Assembly (NCBI RefSeq): GCF_018449515.1
Contig: NZ_JAAVUQ010000001.1
Location: 62,001-126,000, forward strand
Direction: 5' to 3'
Source of the DNA: Caballeronia sp. dw_19
Lineage (GTDB): Bacteria > Pseudomonadota > Gammaproteobacteria > Burkholderiales > Burkholderiaceae
Length of the DNA stretch: 64,000 nt
Shown: positions 9,561 to 18,447 of the stretch, one piece after another
Numbering within the stretch: the first letter of the stretch is position 1
Layout of the letters: every line of letters starts with the position of its first letter
Program-made: the position numbers and the translations under genes
Notes under the pieces: model-generated
What the model was told of the DNA's origin: nothing
Database searches by the model: none
What the model saw: the letters and a program-made list of their open reading frames with translations, nothing else

Positions 9561-10994
9561 ATGCGCACCTACCGTAATTTCATCGATGGCCGTTTTGTCG
9601 AGCCGCAATCTGACGCTTTATCTGATGTCGCCGATGTTGACAACCCCGCCACGTCGGAGATCATCGCGCGTGTCACGCTGGCTTCGCACGATGACGCGTT
9701 AAGCGCGGTGGAAGCCGCCTCGCGTGCGCAGAAAAAGTGGCGCGCACTGACGGCGATTGAGCGCGGTGAGCATCTGCGCCGTTTCGCCGATGCCATCGTC
9801 GAGCGCGCCCCCAAGATAGGCGCGGCGCTCGCGCTGGAGTCCGGCAAGGGCGTGGCCGATTCGGAGAACGAAGCCCGTTACGCCGCCGACATCACGCGGT
9901 ATCACGCGGAATGGGCGCGCCGGATTGAAGGCGAAGTCATTCCCAGCGATACCCCGAACGAAAACCTCGTACTGCATCGTGAACCGATTGGCGTGGTGGC
10001 CTGCCTGATTCCGTTCAACTACCCGGTATACACCCTTCTGCGCAAAGTCGCGCCCGCATTGATCACGGGAAATGCGGTGGTCGTACGGCCGAGCAACAAC
10101 ACGCCGGCGTCCGCATTCGAGATTGCGGAAGCCGCGCTTCAAGCGGGTCTGCCCGCAGGCATCTTCAACGTGCTCGCGATGGACCACGCCACCGCCGGCA
10201 CAGTCTGCACGCATCCGGCAGTGGGCATGATTACGCTGACCGGCAGCGTGAACGCCGGGCGCATCGTGCTCGATTATTGCAAGGCGAACATAGCGAAACC
10301 TTCTCTGGAACTCGGCGGCAAGGCGCCTGCGATCATCGAGCCGGATGCTGATCTTGAAGCGGCAGCAAGCGCAATCGTGGCGTCGAAGACGACGCATTGC
10401 GGGCAATTGTGTACCGCGATGGAACGCGTTTATGTCCACGCCAGCGTGCATGATCGTTTCGTCGAACTGCTGCGAGCGAAGATGCATGCAGTGAGTTCCG
10501 GCGATCGCTCGCAAGATGCATCGAAGATGGGTCCGCTCGTCAGCCGCTCGGCACAGCGCAACATCCACGCGATGGTCGAGCGCGCCGTTGCCGAGGGCGC
10601 AACGATCGCCACCGGTGGGGTGTTGCCAGAAGGCCCTGGCTATTTCTATCCGGCAACGCTGCTGGTCAATTGCCGTCACGACATGGAAATTGTCCGCGAA
10701 GAAATCTTCGGACCGGTGCTGCCGGTGATCTCGTACAACACGCTCGACGACGCCCTCGCGATGGCCAACGACCATCAATACGGTTTGTCTTCGGTGCTGT
10801 ACACCGAGAACTATCGCACCGCGATGCGCGTGGCCAACGAGATTGAAGCCGGCGAACTGTACGTGAACCGCACGCCCGCTGACCCGTACCAAGGCTTTCA
10901 CGCCGGCTGGAAACGCTCGGGCCTGGGCGGTGACGACGGCAAGCACGGCATGCTCGAATTCACGCAGACGCGTCTCGTCATCATGAAGTACTGA
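9561..10994 (+). CDS. aldA: Aldehyde dehydrogenase, AldA-like
   Basis: NAD(P)-dependent aldehyde dehydrogenase of 477 residues. The whole chain resembles E. coli lactaldehyde/glycolaldehyde dehydrogenase AldA, including Y-H-A-E-W-A-R-R-I-E-G-E near 115, the catalytic Cys in H-C-G-Q-L-C-T-A-M-E-R-V, the catalytic Glu in L-E-L-G-G-K-A-P-A, and the C-terminal Q-G-F-H-A-G-W-K-R-S-G. I chose the ATG at 9561, which begins MRTYRNFIDG; an earlier ATG at 9480 would add an unrelated extension. It heads a gene row with an MFS transporter, an enolase-superfamily enzyme and a GMC oxidoreductase, so it probably oxidises an aldehyde made by the latter. The exact substrate is uncertain. Confidence 0.85.
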   Translation: MRTYRNFIDGRFVEPQSDALSDVADVDNPATSEIIARVTLASHDDALSAVEAASRAQKKWRALTAIERGEHLRRFADAIVERAPKIGAALALESGKGVADSENEARYAADITRYHAEWARRIEGEVIPSDTPNENLVLHREPIGVVACLIPFNYPVYTLLRKVAPALITGNAVVVRPSNNTPASAFEIAEAALQAGLPAGIFNVLAMDHATAGTVCTHPAVGMITLTGSVNAGRIVLDYCKANIAKPSLELGGKAPAIIEPDADLEAAASAIVASKTTHCGQLCTAMERVYVHASVHDRFVELLRAKMHAVSSGDRSQDASKMGPLVSRSAQRNIHAMVERAVAEGATIATGGVLPEGPGYFYPATLLVNCRHDMEIVREEIFGPVLPVISYNTLDDALAMANDHQYGLSSVLYTENYRTAMRVANEIEAGELYVNRTPADPYQGFHAGWKRSGLGGDDGKHGMLEFTQTRLVIMKY

Positions 10995-11062
10995 CCACCT
11001 CATCACCTACTCGAACATTTATAAAAACGGCGTTCATTGCGAGCAGCCGAAGGAGACTTATT

Positions 11063-12394
11063 GTGGAAAAAACCTTGACCGGCATCACCCCGTCAATCGC
11101 CGATAAAACGCGTGCGCAGCGATACATGCAACTCCTGCTGCTGGTGATCGCCGCGGGCGCGATCTATCCGCTGCTGTATTTGCGTCAGGTCTACCAGACG
11201 CCGATGCTCGAGTTTTTTCATATCGACAATAGCCAGCTTGGTTATCTGTATTCGATACTCGGCACCGTTTTCCTGATCAGCTATTTGCCGAGCGGCTGGC
11301 TTGCCGATCGCATCGCGCCGCGTTTCCTGATCTGCTTTTCGTTGATTGCTACCGGCGGGCTCGGACTGGTCTATTCGACGGCACCCAGCTTCCCCGTTTT
11401 GCTCGCCGTGTTCTGCTGCTGGGGATTGACCACGGGCCTGACCTTCTGGGCTTCCATTCTGAAGCGCGTAAAGACAATTGCCGCGCACGACGAACAAGGC
11501 CGGTTTTTCGGTTTGCTCGACGGCGGACGCGGTCTGATCGAGGCGTTGCTCGCGACCGTCGCTCTGGTGATCTTTGCGACCGCCACGGAGAAGCATGGCC
11601 TGCCGACGAACGTAGGCTTCAAATACGTCGTCTACCTGTATTCAGGCGTCTGTATCGCGCTGGGATTGCTGATGGCGATGGTGAAAGAACCGCCCGCAAC
11701 GGCGCTGGAAAAACAGCAGGCAGCAGACAATCTCAAGCAAAACCATTCGCTGTGGCGCGATCTCCTCACGCTGATGCGCATTCCGCAACTCTGGCTGATG
11801 GCGGCCATTGTGTTCTGCGGTTATCAGATCTTCTGGGCCACCTATAGCTTCTCGGCTTACCTGCAAGTCGGCGACCTGAAGATGACCGTGGTCATGGCCG
11901 GTACGCTCACCACGCTCAAGCTCTGGATGCGCCCGATTGGCGGTATTGGCGGCGGCTATCTCGGCGACCGTTTCTCTACGCTCGGCGTGTTGACCACTGC
12001 CCTGTTTCTCGCAGCGCTGGGATTGGTCGCACTGGTCGTGCTGCCCACGCTCGGCCATATCGATCCGCGTGCGGGCGTTGCAATGATCGCGGTGGTCGTG
12101 CTGGTGATCGGCATCCTGACATACGCCATTCGCGGGCTCTACTGGTCGCTACTCGATCAATGCGGCATTCCGCTGCGCATAACGGGCTTGGCGATCGGCC
12201 TCGTTTCGCTGGTCGGTTATTCGCCTGACGTGTTCCTGCCGCTCGTGAACGGATGGACTACTGAGCATTTCCCCGGCCTTCTCGGCTACCAGTTCTACTT
12301 CTCTTACATCGCTGCGATCAGCGTGATTGGCGGCATCGCCGCACTCGCGCTCAAGCGCATGCGCACGACCGTTGCAAAGGACGTTCTCCAATGA
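11063..12394 (+). CDS. MFS transporter of the catabolic island
   Basis: Membrane protein of 443 residues with about 12 hydrophobic segments. The loop between segments 2 and 3 reads S-G-W-L-A-D-R-I-A-P-R-F, an MFS motif A variant. It starts with GTG behind a strong AAGGAG at 11050-11055. Its last four bases overlap the start of the enolase-superfamily gene (ATGA), so the two are translationally coupled. It most likely imports the substrate of that enzyme. Substrate class is not readable from sequence. Confidence 0.85.
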   Translation: MEKTLTGITPSIADKTRAQRYMQLLLLVIAAGAIYPLLYLRQVYQTPMLEFFHIDNSQLGYLYSILGTVFLISYLPSGWLADRIAPRFLICFSLIATGGLGLVYSTAPSFPVLLAVFCCWGLTTGLTFWASILKRVKTIAAHDEQGRFFGLLDGGRGLIEALLATVALVIFATATEKHGLPTNVGFKYVVYLYSGVCIALGLLMAMVKEPPATALEKQQAADNLKQNHSLWRDLLTLMRIPQLWLMAAIVFCGYQIFWATYSFSAYLQVGDLKMTVVMAGTLTTLKLWMRPIGGIGGGYLGDRFSTLGVLTTALFLAALGLVALVVLPTLGHIDPRAGVAMIAVVVLVIGILTYAIRGLYWSLLDQCGIPLRITGLAIGLVSLVGYSPDVFLPLVNGWTTEHFPGLLGYQFYFSYIAAISVIGGIAALALKRMRTTVAKDVLQ

Positions 12395-13608
12395 AAATCG
12401 TCTCCCTCGAAACGCATTTCGTCGCCGTGCCGCCGCCGCATTTGGGCGGCATGTACTGGATCTTCGTGAAGCTGAAAACCGCTTGCGGGATTGAAGGCGT
12501 GGGCGAAATTTATTCGGCGACGTTCCATCCGAAAGCGATGGCGCACATTATCGACGACGTGTTTGGACGGTATCTGCAAGACCACGATCCGCACCACGTG
12601 GAGCGGTTTTTCCGCGAAGCGTATTCAAGCGGCTTCACGCAACGTCCCGACCTCACGATGATGGGCGTCGTCAGCGGGCTTGAGATGGCGTGCTGGGACA
12701 TCATTGGCAAGGCAGCGGACAAGCCGGTGTATGAACTGCTGGGCGGCTTGGTCAATGAACGGCTGCGTTCGTACACATATCTTTACCCGAAGAACGCCGC
12801 GGGCGAATACGACTACGACGATGTCGATCTCGCTGCTGAATGTGCGGTGCAGAACGCGGATCGTGGGTTCACTGCGGTCAAGTTCGACCCCGCCGGTCCG
12901 TACACCGCGTACTCGGGTCATCAGCTTTCGCTCGACGTTCTGGAACGCTGCGAGACCTTCTGCAAGCGCATCCGTGAAGCTGTTGGCAACCGATGCGACC
13001 TGCTGTTCGGCACGCACGGGCAGATGGTGCCGTCGTCCGCTATCCGGCTCGCGCAACGCCTTGAAAAATATGATCCGCTGTGGTTCGAAGAGCCCGTCCC
13101 GCCCGGTCAGGAAGAGGCCATGGCACAAGTCTCCCGGCACACCAGCATTCCCATTGCTGCGGGTGAACGCCTCACGACCAAGTATGAGTTCTTCAAGCTG
13201 CTGCAAGCAGGTGCGGCGTCCATTTTGCAGTTGAATGTTGCGCGCTGCGGCGGCTTGCTCGAAGGCAAGAAGATCGCTGCCCTTGCCGAAGTTTATTACG
13301 CGCAGATCGCTCCGCATTTGTACAACGGACCCATTGGCGCAGCCGCGAGCATCCAGCTCGCCGCCTGCACGCCTAACTTCCTGATCCAGGAAAGCATCGG
13401 CACGTGGGACGGTTTTCACGCGGAGATTCTCAAGACGCCGATTCAATGGGAAGACGGTTATATCGTGCCGTCCAAGGCGCCGGGACTGGGCGTGGAATTG
13501 AACATGGACGTCGTGCGTGCCCATTCTCCTTACACCGGCGAACGTCTGCATCTGCAGATGGCGTCCAAGCCTGCCGATGTCCGGGATACGTCTCCGGCCA
13601 AAGGCTGA
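12391..13608 (+). CDS. Enolase-superfamily (mandelate racemase/muconate lactonizing) enzyme
   Basis: Enzyme of 405 residues with the capping N-terminal domain (K-I-V-S-L-E-T) and a TIM barrel. These enzymes abstract a proton next to a carboxylate using Mg2+ and act as sugar-acid dehydratases, racemases or cycloisomerases. Visible features are V-K-F-D-P near 165, F-E-E-P-V-P-P and A-G-E-R-L-T-T-K-Y-E-F with two metal-ligand glutamates, and I-A-P-H-L-Y-N-G-P-I, as in galactonate dehydratases. Where that group has Asp-x-His-x-Arg, this protein reads F-G-T-H-G-Q-M, so the first metal ligand looks replaced. It overlaps the MFS gene by four bases. Substrate unknown. Confidence 0.85.
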   Translation: MKIVSLETHFVAVPPPHLGGMYWIFVKLKTACGIEGVGEIYSATFHPKAMAHIIDDVFGRYLQDHDPHHVERFFREAYSSGFTQRPDLTMMGVVSGLEMACWDIIGKAADKPVYELLGGLVNERLRSYTYLYPKNAAGEYDYDDVDLAAECAVQNADRGFTAVKFDPAGPYTAYSGHQLSLDVLERCETFCKRIREAVGNRCDLLFGTHGQMVPSSAIRLAQRLEKYDPLWFEEPVPPGQEEAMAQVSRHTSIPIAAGERLTTKYEFFKLLQAGAASILQLNVARCGGLLEGKKIAALAEVYYAQIAPHLYNGPIGAAASIQLAACTPNFLIQESIGTWDGFHAEILKTPIQWEDGYIVPSKAPGLGVELNMDVVRAHSPYTGERLHLQMASKPADVRDTSPAKG

Positions 13609-13623
13609 GGCCGAGTACATAAC

Positions 13624-15288
13624 ATGACTTACGACTACATCATCGTTGGCGCGGGATCGGCTGGCTGCATTCTCGCCGAGCGGCTGTCCGCGTCGGGACA
13701 ATACTCCGTGCTTGTACTCGAAGCGGGTGGCAAGGCCGATTCGTTCTGGTTCAAGATTCCAGTCGGGTTTGCCAAGACCTACTACGATCCGGCCTGCAAC
13801 TGGATGTATTACACCGAGCCGGAAGCACAGTTGGCGGACCGGAAAATCTATGCACCGCGCGGCAAGGTGCAAGGCGGCTCGGGCTCCATCAACGCGATGA
13901 TCTACGTGCGTGGCGCACCGCGCGATTTCGACGACTGGGCCGCTGCGGGAAACGCTGGCTGGTCGTACAAGGACGTGCTGCCGTATTTCCGCAAGCTGGA
14001 AACACACGAGGCCGGGGACACTGCCGTGCATGGCGCGAGCGGCCCGATCCACGTGACATCGATGAAACGTGGTATTCACGCCATCACGCGTCACTTCCTC
14101 GATGCCTGCGATGAACTCAAGATTCCGCACAACGACGACTTCAACGGCGCGAAGATCGAAGGTGCCGGCGTCTACGATGTAAACACCCACAAAGGCCAGC
14201 GTGCGTCGAGCAACGTGGCGTATCTGGAACCGGCGCTGAAGCGCTCGAACGTGCATATCGAACATCACGCGCTGACTTCGCGCGTACTGTTTGACGGACT
14301 GCGTGCCAAGGGCGTCGAGGTATCGCAGAACGGCGTCAAGAAGACTTTCCACGCCGCGCGCGAAGTGCTTTTGTGCGCGGGTGCGGTTGACACGCCAAAG
14401 CTGCTGCAACTCTCGGGCATCGGTCCGAAGGCACTGCTTGAGCGCCACGGGATTCCCGTCCTGCATGCGCTTCCCGCCGTCGGCCGGAACCTGCAGGATC
14501 ATCTCTGCGCGAGCTACTACTATCGCGCGAACATGCCTACGCTGAATGGCGATTTCGGTTCGCTGCTCGGCAAGCTGAAGCTCGGTCTGCAATATCTGTT
14601 GACGCGCAAAGGGCCGCTTGCGATGAGCGTGAATCAGGCCGGTGGATTCTTCAGCACCGACCCGGCCAGCCCGCTCGCGAACCTGCAGCTTTACTTCAAT
14701 CCGTTGTCGTATCGGATTCCGAAATCGAACCGCTCGCAGCTCACGCCCGAGCCGTATCCCGGCTTCCTGCTCGCGTTCAATCCGTGCCGGCCGACGAGCC
14801 GCGGATCGATCGAGATCGCGTCGGCGAATGCAAACGACGCCGCGTTGATTCACGCGAATTATCTGACGACGCAAAAGGATATAGATGAAGTGATCCAGGG
14901 AAGCCAGCTAATCCGTTCGATCATGCAGGCCCCGGCGTTGCGCGCGGTCACGGTGGAAGAAACGCTGCCGGGCGCGTCAGTCGTGCCCGATGGCGACGAC
15001 GCTGCCATGCTGCAGTATTTCCGCGAGAACAGCGGCTCGATCTATCACCTGTGCGGATCATGCGCGATGGGCCCGGACCCGCGGACCGCGGTAGTGGATG
15101 ACCGTCTGCGCGTACATGGCATCGAGGCATTGCGGATCGTCGATGCGTCCATTTTCCCGAACGTCACGTCCGGCAATATCAATGCACCCGTGATGATGGT
15201 GGCTGAAAAAGGCGCGCAAATGATTCTCGCCGATGCCGCCACGCCCACCTTCGTTCAACGCGAAGCGCTGGCCGCCGCCTCGGCCTGA
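13624..15288 (+). CDS. GMC-family oxidoreductase (choline dehydrogenase-like)
   Basis: FAD-dependent alcohol dehydrogenase/oxidase of 554 residues. It has an N-terminal FAD-binding Y-D-Y-I-I-V-G-A-G-S-A-G-C, the GMC signature around G-G-S-G-S-I-N-A-M-I-Y-V-R-G, a second signature near G-A-V-D-T-P-K-L-L-Q-L-S-G-I-G-P, and the C-terminal catalytic pair (His in Y-H-L-C-G-S-C-A-M-G and Asn in S-G-N-I-N-A-P). It follows the enolase-superfamily gene by 15 bases. With the aldehyde dehydrogenase in the same row, the simplest reading is oxidation of an alcohol to an aldehyde and then to an acid. Its 3' end overlaps the convergent LysR gene by 34 bases. Confidence 0.88.
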   Translation: MTYDYIIVGAGSAGCILAERLSASGQYSVLVLEAGGKADSFWFKIPVGFAKTYYDPACNWMYYTEPEAQLADRKIYAPRGKVQGGSGSINAMIYVRGAPRDFDDWAAAGNAGWSYKDVLPYFRKLETHEAGDTAVHGASGPIHVTSMKRGIHAITRHFLDACDELKIPHNDDFNGAKIEGAGVYDVNTHKGQRASSNVAYLEPALKRSNVHIEHHALTSRVLFDGLRAKGVEVSQNGVKKTFHAAREVLLCAGAVDTPKLLQLSGIGPKALLERHGIPVLHALPAVGRNLQDHLCASYYYRANMPTLNGDFGSLLGKLKLGLQYLLTRKGPLAMSVNQAGGFFSTDPASPLANLQLYFNPLSYRIPKSNRSQLTPEPYPGFLLAFNPCRPTSRGSIEIASANANDAALIHANYLTTQKDIDEVIQGSQLIRSIMQAPALRAVTVEETLPGASVVPDGDDAAMLQYFRENSGSIYHLCGSCAMGPDPRTAVVDDRLRVHGIEALRIVDASIFPNVTSGNINAPVMMVAEKGAQMILADAATPTFVQREALAAASA

Positions 15289-16151
15289 AGCCACTGCTGG
15301 AAAAGCCGCTGCGTCCCGCTTGCACGCTGCTCGGGACGCAGCACGAACCAGTACGACTGGCGCCCTTCCACCTCCACGTCCAGCACTTGCCGCAATTGCC
15401 CGGACGCCAGTTCGGCCGCAATCATGTGACGATCGGCAATGGTGATGCCCATGCCGTCAACAGCGGCTTGTATCGATAAATCGAGCAGGTCGAATTCGTG
15501 ACCGTTGTCCGTGTCCACGCCTTCAATCCGCGCGGCGTCCAGCCAGTGTTGCCAGGTCAGATACCGCTGATCTTCGCCCGATAGAACATGCAGCAAGGTG
15601 AAGCGGTTCAGCTCCACAGGCGTATCCACGCCTTCACGATCCAGCAACGCGGGCGCCGCCACCGCGATATGCCGCTCGTGCATCAGCAAGGTACTTTCAA
15701 GGTTATTCCATTCGCCATCGCCGAAACGCACCGCGCAGTCGAGCCGGTTCGAATCCGTGAGGCCATCGTCCACACGCGTGGTAATGCTCAGGTCGAGTTG
15801 CGGAAACGCCTCGCGCAGGCGCCCGAGGCGCGGCACCAGCCAGCGCGCGGCAAAGGTCGGCGGGACATTGATGCGCAAGCGGTTGACATCATTTTTCTGG
15901 CCGATCGCGCGGACCGTCAGTTCGATCTTGTCGAAGGATTGTTGCAACGCGCGCAGCAGCACGCGACCGCTCGGCGTGAGAACGAGATGCTGATGACGGC
16001 GGGAAAACAACGTCTCGCCAAGCTGCTCCTCAAGTTGCCGGACCTGCCGGCTGACCGCGCTTTGCGTGACGTTGAGCAGCGCGGCTGCACGGGTGAAGCT
16101 GCCGGTGGTACCGGCCGCCTCGAAGGCTTTGAGCGCATTCAGCGCGGGCAT
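15255..16151 (-). CDS. LysR-family regulator, GcvA-like
   Basis: Regulator of 298 residues with the GcvA-type N-terminus (P-A-L-N-A-L-K-A-F-E-A-A-G, then S-F-T-R-A-A-A-L-L-N-V-T-Q-S-A-V-S-R-Q-V). I chose the ATG at 16151 because the family starts there; the frame extends to 16226. It is convergent with the GMC gene and overlaps its end by 34 bases. It probably controls the aldehyde dehydrogenase-to-GMC row, but no operator was pinned down. Confidence 0.85.
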   Translation of the reverse strand: MPALNALKAFEAAGTTGSFTRAAALLNVTQSAVSRQVRQLEEQLGETLFSRRHQHLVLTPSGRVLLRALQQSFDKIELTVRAIGQKNDVNRLRINVPPTFAARWLVPRLGRLREAFPQLDLSITTRVDDGLTDSNRLDCAVRFGDGEWNNLESTLLMHERHIAVAAPALLDREGVDTPVELNRFTLLHVLSGEDQRYLTWQHWLDAARIEGVDTDNGHEFDLLDLSIQAAVDGMGITIADRHMIAAELASGQLRQVLDVEVEGRQSYWFVLRPEQRASGTQRLFQQWLQAEAAASASR

Positions 16152-16413
16152 TTTACGTTTCACGGCGGATCGGAAAGTTCGTTGTCTCGTTGGCGCGTTG
16201 ACACATGAGCCCGGGGCGGCGAGCATCGGTTGATGCGTACGTTCGCGTGATCTTACTCAGCCATCCGCTCGAACTGTAGCGATTTGACATCCTCACGCCG
16301 GATCGATGGAAGGATCGATGGAAAGAGCGATGGAATATGCGTACGCCATTATCCGTTCATTGCATGCTCGTGCCACGGGCGGAACCGCTCAATGAAACAT
16401 ACCGGAGAACTGC

Positions 16414-16962
16414 ATGCCCGCTGGATCAACCACCCCGAATACACCAGGACTGGAACGCTATTCGAAGCCCTCGATTTTCTTTCATTGGGCCATTGTCGTC
16501 CTGATCGCGCTGGCTTATTTCGCCATCGAGATCCGAGGACCCAAAGGTAGCGACAGCCGCATTTTCTGGAGTAACGTGCATTTCTGGTGCGGCACGCTGG
16601 TGTTATCGCTGGCTGTGCTCCGCCTGGCATGGCGCTTGTGGCACGGCGCACCCGCGGAGATCGCCGACGCTCGCGTGCTCACTTTCCTTGCTCGCCTGGT
16701 CCACCTCGCGCTGTATGTGTTCATTTTTGCGCAGCCTTTACTCGGAATCCTGATGATCAACCTGGGCGGGCATCCGGTGACGCTCGCCGGGCTGGGCTGG
16801 CAGATACAGCTCGTCGGTGCCGATCCGGTCGCACGGCCCGTCATCAAGGAAGCCCATGAGTTTCTAGGGAATTTGTTCTACTGGGTCATCGGCGCGCACG
16901 CGTTAGCGGCGATCGGACATCATGTAGTGCTCAAGGACGGCACATTGCGGCGCATGCTGTAA
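16414..16962 (+). CDS. Cytochrome b561 family protein
   Basis: Four-helix membrane protein of 182 residues that carries two b hemes and moves electrons from ubiquinol, sometimes to superoxide. Heme-ligand candidates are His in F-F-H-W (about 24), V-H-F-W-C-G (about 53), K-E-A-H-E-F-L-G (about 148) and G-A-H-A-L-A (about 162). Size and helix pattern match the E. coli CybB/YodB type. It stands alone, with no redox partner adjacent. The start at 16414 lies behind CGGAG in ACCGGAGAACTGC. Confidence 0.88.
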   Translation: MPAGSTTPNTPGLERYSKPSIFFHWAIVVLIALAYFAIEIRGPKGSDSRIFWSNVHFWCGTLVLSLAVLRLAWRLWHGAPAEIADARVLTFLARLVHLALYVFIFAQPLLGILMINLGGHPVTLAGLGWQIQLVGADPVARPVIKEAHEFLGNLFYWVIGAHALAAIGHHVVLKDGTLRRML

Positions 16963-17057
16963 CGCAGGGCCGAAGCGTTTCGGCGATGCCATAACGGCAA
17001 AGCCTGTGGCATGCCTCTTGCTCCTGTTCGGGTACGCTGCATTTACCTCAGGCTCTC

Positions 17058-18359
17058 ATGACCGAAACGATATGGTTTCTCGTCGTTGGCGGTGTTCTCA
17101 TTTTCATGGGGCTTGCCAGTTCGACGTTCAAACAACTGCCGATCAGCAGCGCCATGGTGTATCTCGCCATCGGTTTCGGGCTGGGTCCGTTTGGCATCGG
17201 CCTGCTGAAGATCGATCTGCTGGGCGAAGCCACCCTGCTGCGCCGGATCACCGAAGTCGCCATGCTCGTGTCGCTGTTCGCGATCGGGTTGCGTCTGCGG
17301 GTGCCGCCCACCGACCGCATCTGGCTCTTGCCCCTGCGCCTCGGTTTGGTCGCGATGGTGGCAACGGTCGCCATCATGACGCTGGCAGGCGTCTATCTGC
17401 TGCATATGAACTGGGGACCTGCATTACTCATCGCCGCGATGCTTGCCCCCACCGATCCCGTGCTCGCCCATGACGTGCAAGTGCAGGTTCCCGGCGATGT
17501 CGACTTGCTGCGCTTCTCGCTCACCGGCGAAGGCGGTTTGAACGACGGCATTGCGCTGCCGTTTGCGTTGCTGGGAATCGCGGTATGCAACTATGAGGTA
17601 TCGCCACAGCAGGCGCTGAGCTGGCATTTCGCCGGCGATGCCCTCTGGGGTGTCGCCGGTGCGTTGGCCGTGGGCTGGCTGCTGGGAGACCTCGCGGTAC
17701 GGCTGATTGCGTGGCTGCGCACTCGCCATGGCCTGGCTCTCGGACCCGAAGGTTTTTATGCGCTGGGCTTGATCGCGCTCGCGTATGGCGTCGCCGAATT
17801 GATCCACACATATGCGTTCCTGGCCGTGTTCGCGGCGGGCCTCGCGATGCGGCGTGTCGAGCAAAAGGCCAGCGGTGACAAGTCGGCGCATGAAGCGGTG
17901 GGTGTGATCGATACCGAGGACGTTGGCGCCACCGCCTCCGATCCTGATCGAGCGCATGCGTTTGTCGCGGAACGGGTCCTCGGCTTCACGATAGAACTCG
18001 AGCGAATCGCGGAAGTCGCGGTGATGCTGATGGTAGGCAGCGTGCTCGCCAATGTTTGGGACCGGCTGTTTACGTGGCATGGCGCCGCGGTAATCGGGCT
18101 GTTGTTTTTCGTGGCCCGGCCAGTGTCTGTGCAGGCTTCGTTGCTGGGTTCATCGGCGACGCGCTCGCAGCGCTTGCTCACCAGCTGGTTCGGGATTCGC
18201 GGCGTTGGGTCGTTTTATTACCTGACGTACGCTTTAGAGCATGCGCCTCGCAGCGTTGCCGAAATGCTTGCACCGCTGGTGCTGGGAGTGATCGCGGCGT
18301 CGGTGATCCTGCATGGCATTACGTCGACGCCGCTGATGAATCAATACAGGAGAAGTTGA
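17058..18359 (+). CDS. CPA1-family cation:proton antiporter
   Basis: Membrane protein of 433 residues with about 12 helices, related to NhaP/NHE sodium-proton exchangers. The ion-binding segments are visible as L-A-P-T-D-P-V-L-A near 133 and G-E-G-G-L-N-D-G-I-A-L-P near 160. A charged loop at about 270-300 may be cytoplasmic. It would exchange Na+ or K+ for H+ across the inner membrane. No regulatory RCK domain is attached. Confidence 0.85.
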   Translation: MTETIWFLVVGGVLIFMGLASSTFKQLPISSAMVYLAIGFGLGPFGIGLLKIDLLGEATLLRRITEVAMLVSLFAIGLRLRVPPTDRIWLLPLRLGLVAMVATVAIMTLAGVYLLHMNWGPALLIAAMLAPTDPVLAHDVQVQVPGDVDLLRFSLTGEGGLNDGIALPFALLGIAVCNYEVSPQQALSWHFAGDALWGVAGALAVGWLLGDLAVRLIAWLRTRHGLALGPEGFYALGLIALAYGVAELIHTYAFLAVFAAGLAMRRVEQKASGDKSAHEAVGVIDTEDVGATASDPDRAHAFVAERVLGFTIELERIAEVAVMLMVGSVLANVWDRLFTWHGAAVIGLLFFVARPVSVQASLLGSSATRSQRLLTSWFGIRGVGSFYYLTYALEHAPRSVAEMLAPLVLGVIAASVILHGITSTPLMNQYRRS

Positions 18360-18447
18360 TCTGCCGGTCTACCGGGTTTGGTCAGGCAAAGAGATGGATG
18401 ACCGCTCGCTTCGCCCCACGCTCAAAACCGGCAGACCGAGCGAAGCC

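Noticed and set aside
12625..14874. 749-residue open frame on the minus strand
   Set aside because: Lies opposite the enolase-superfamily and GMC genes, His/Arg-rich with no domain; a mirror of GC-rich codon bias.
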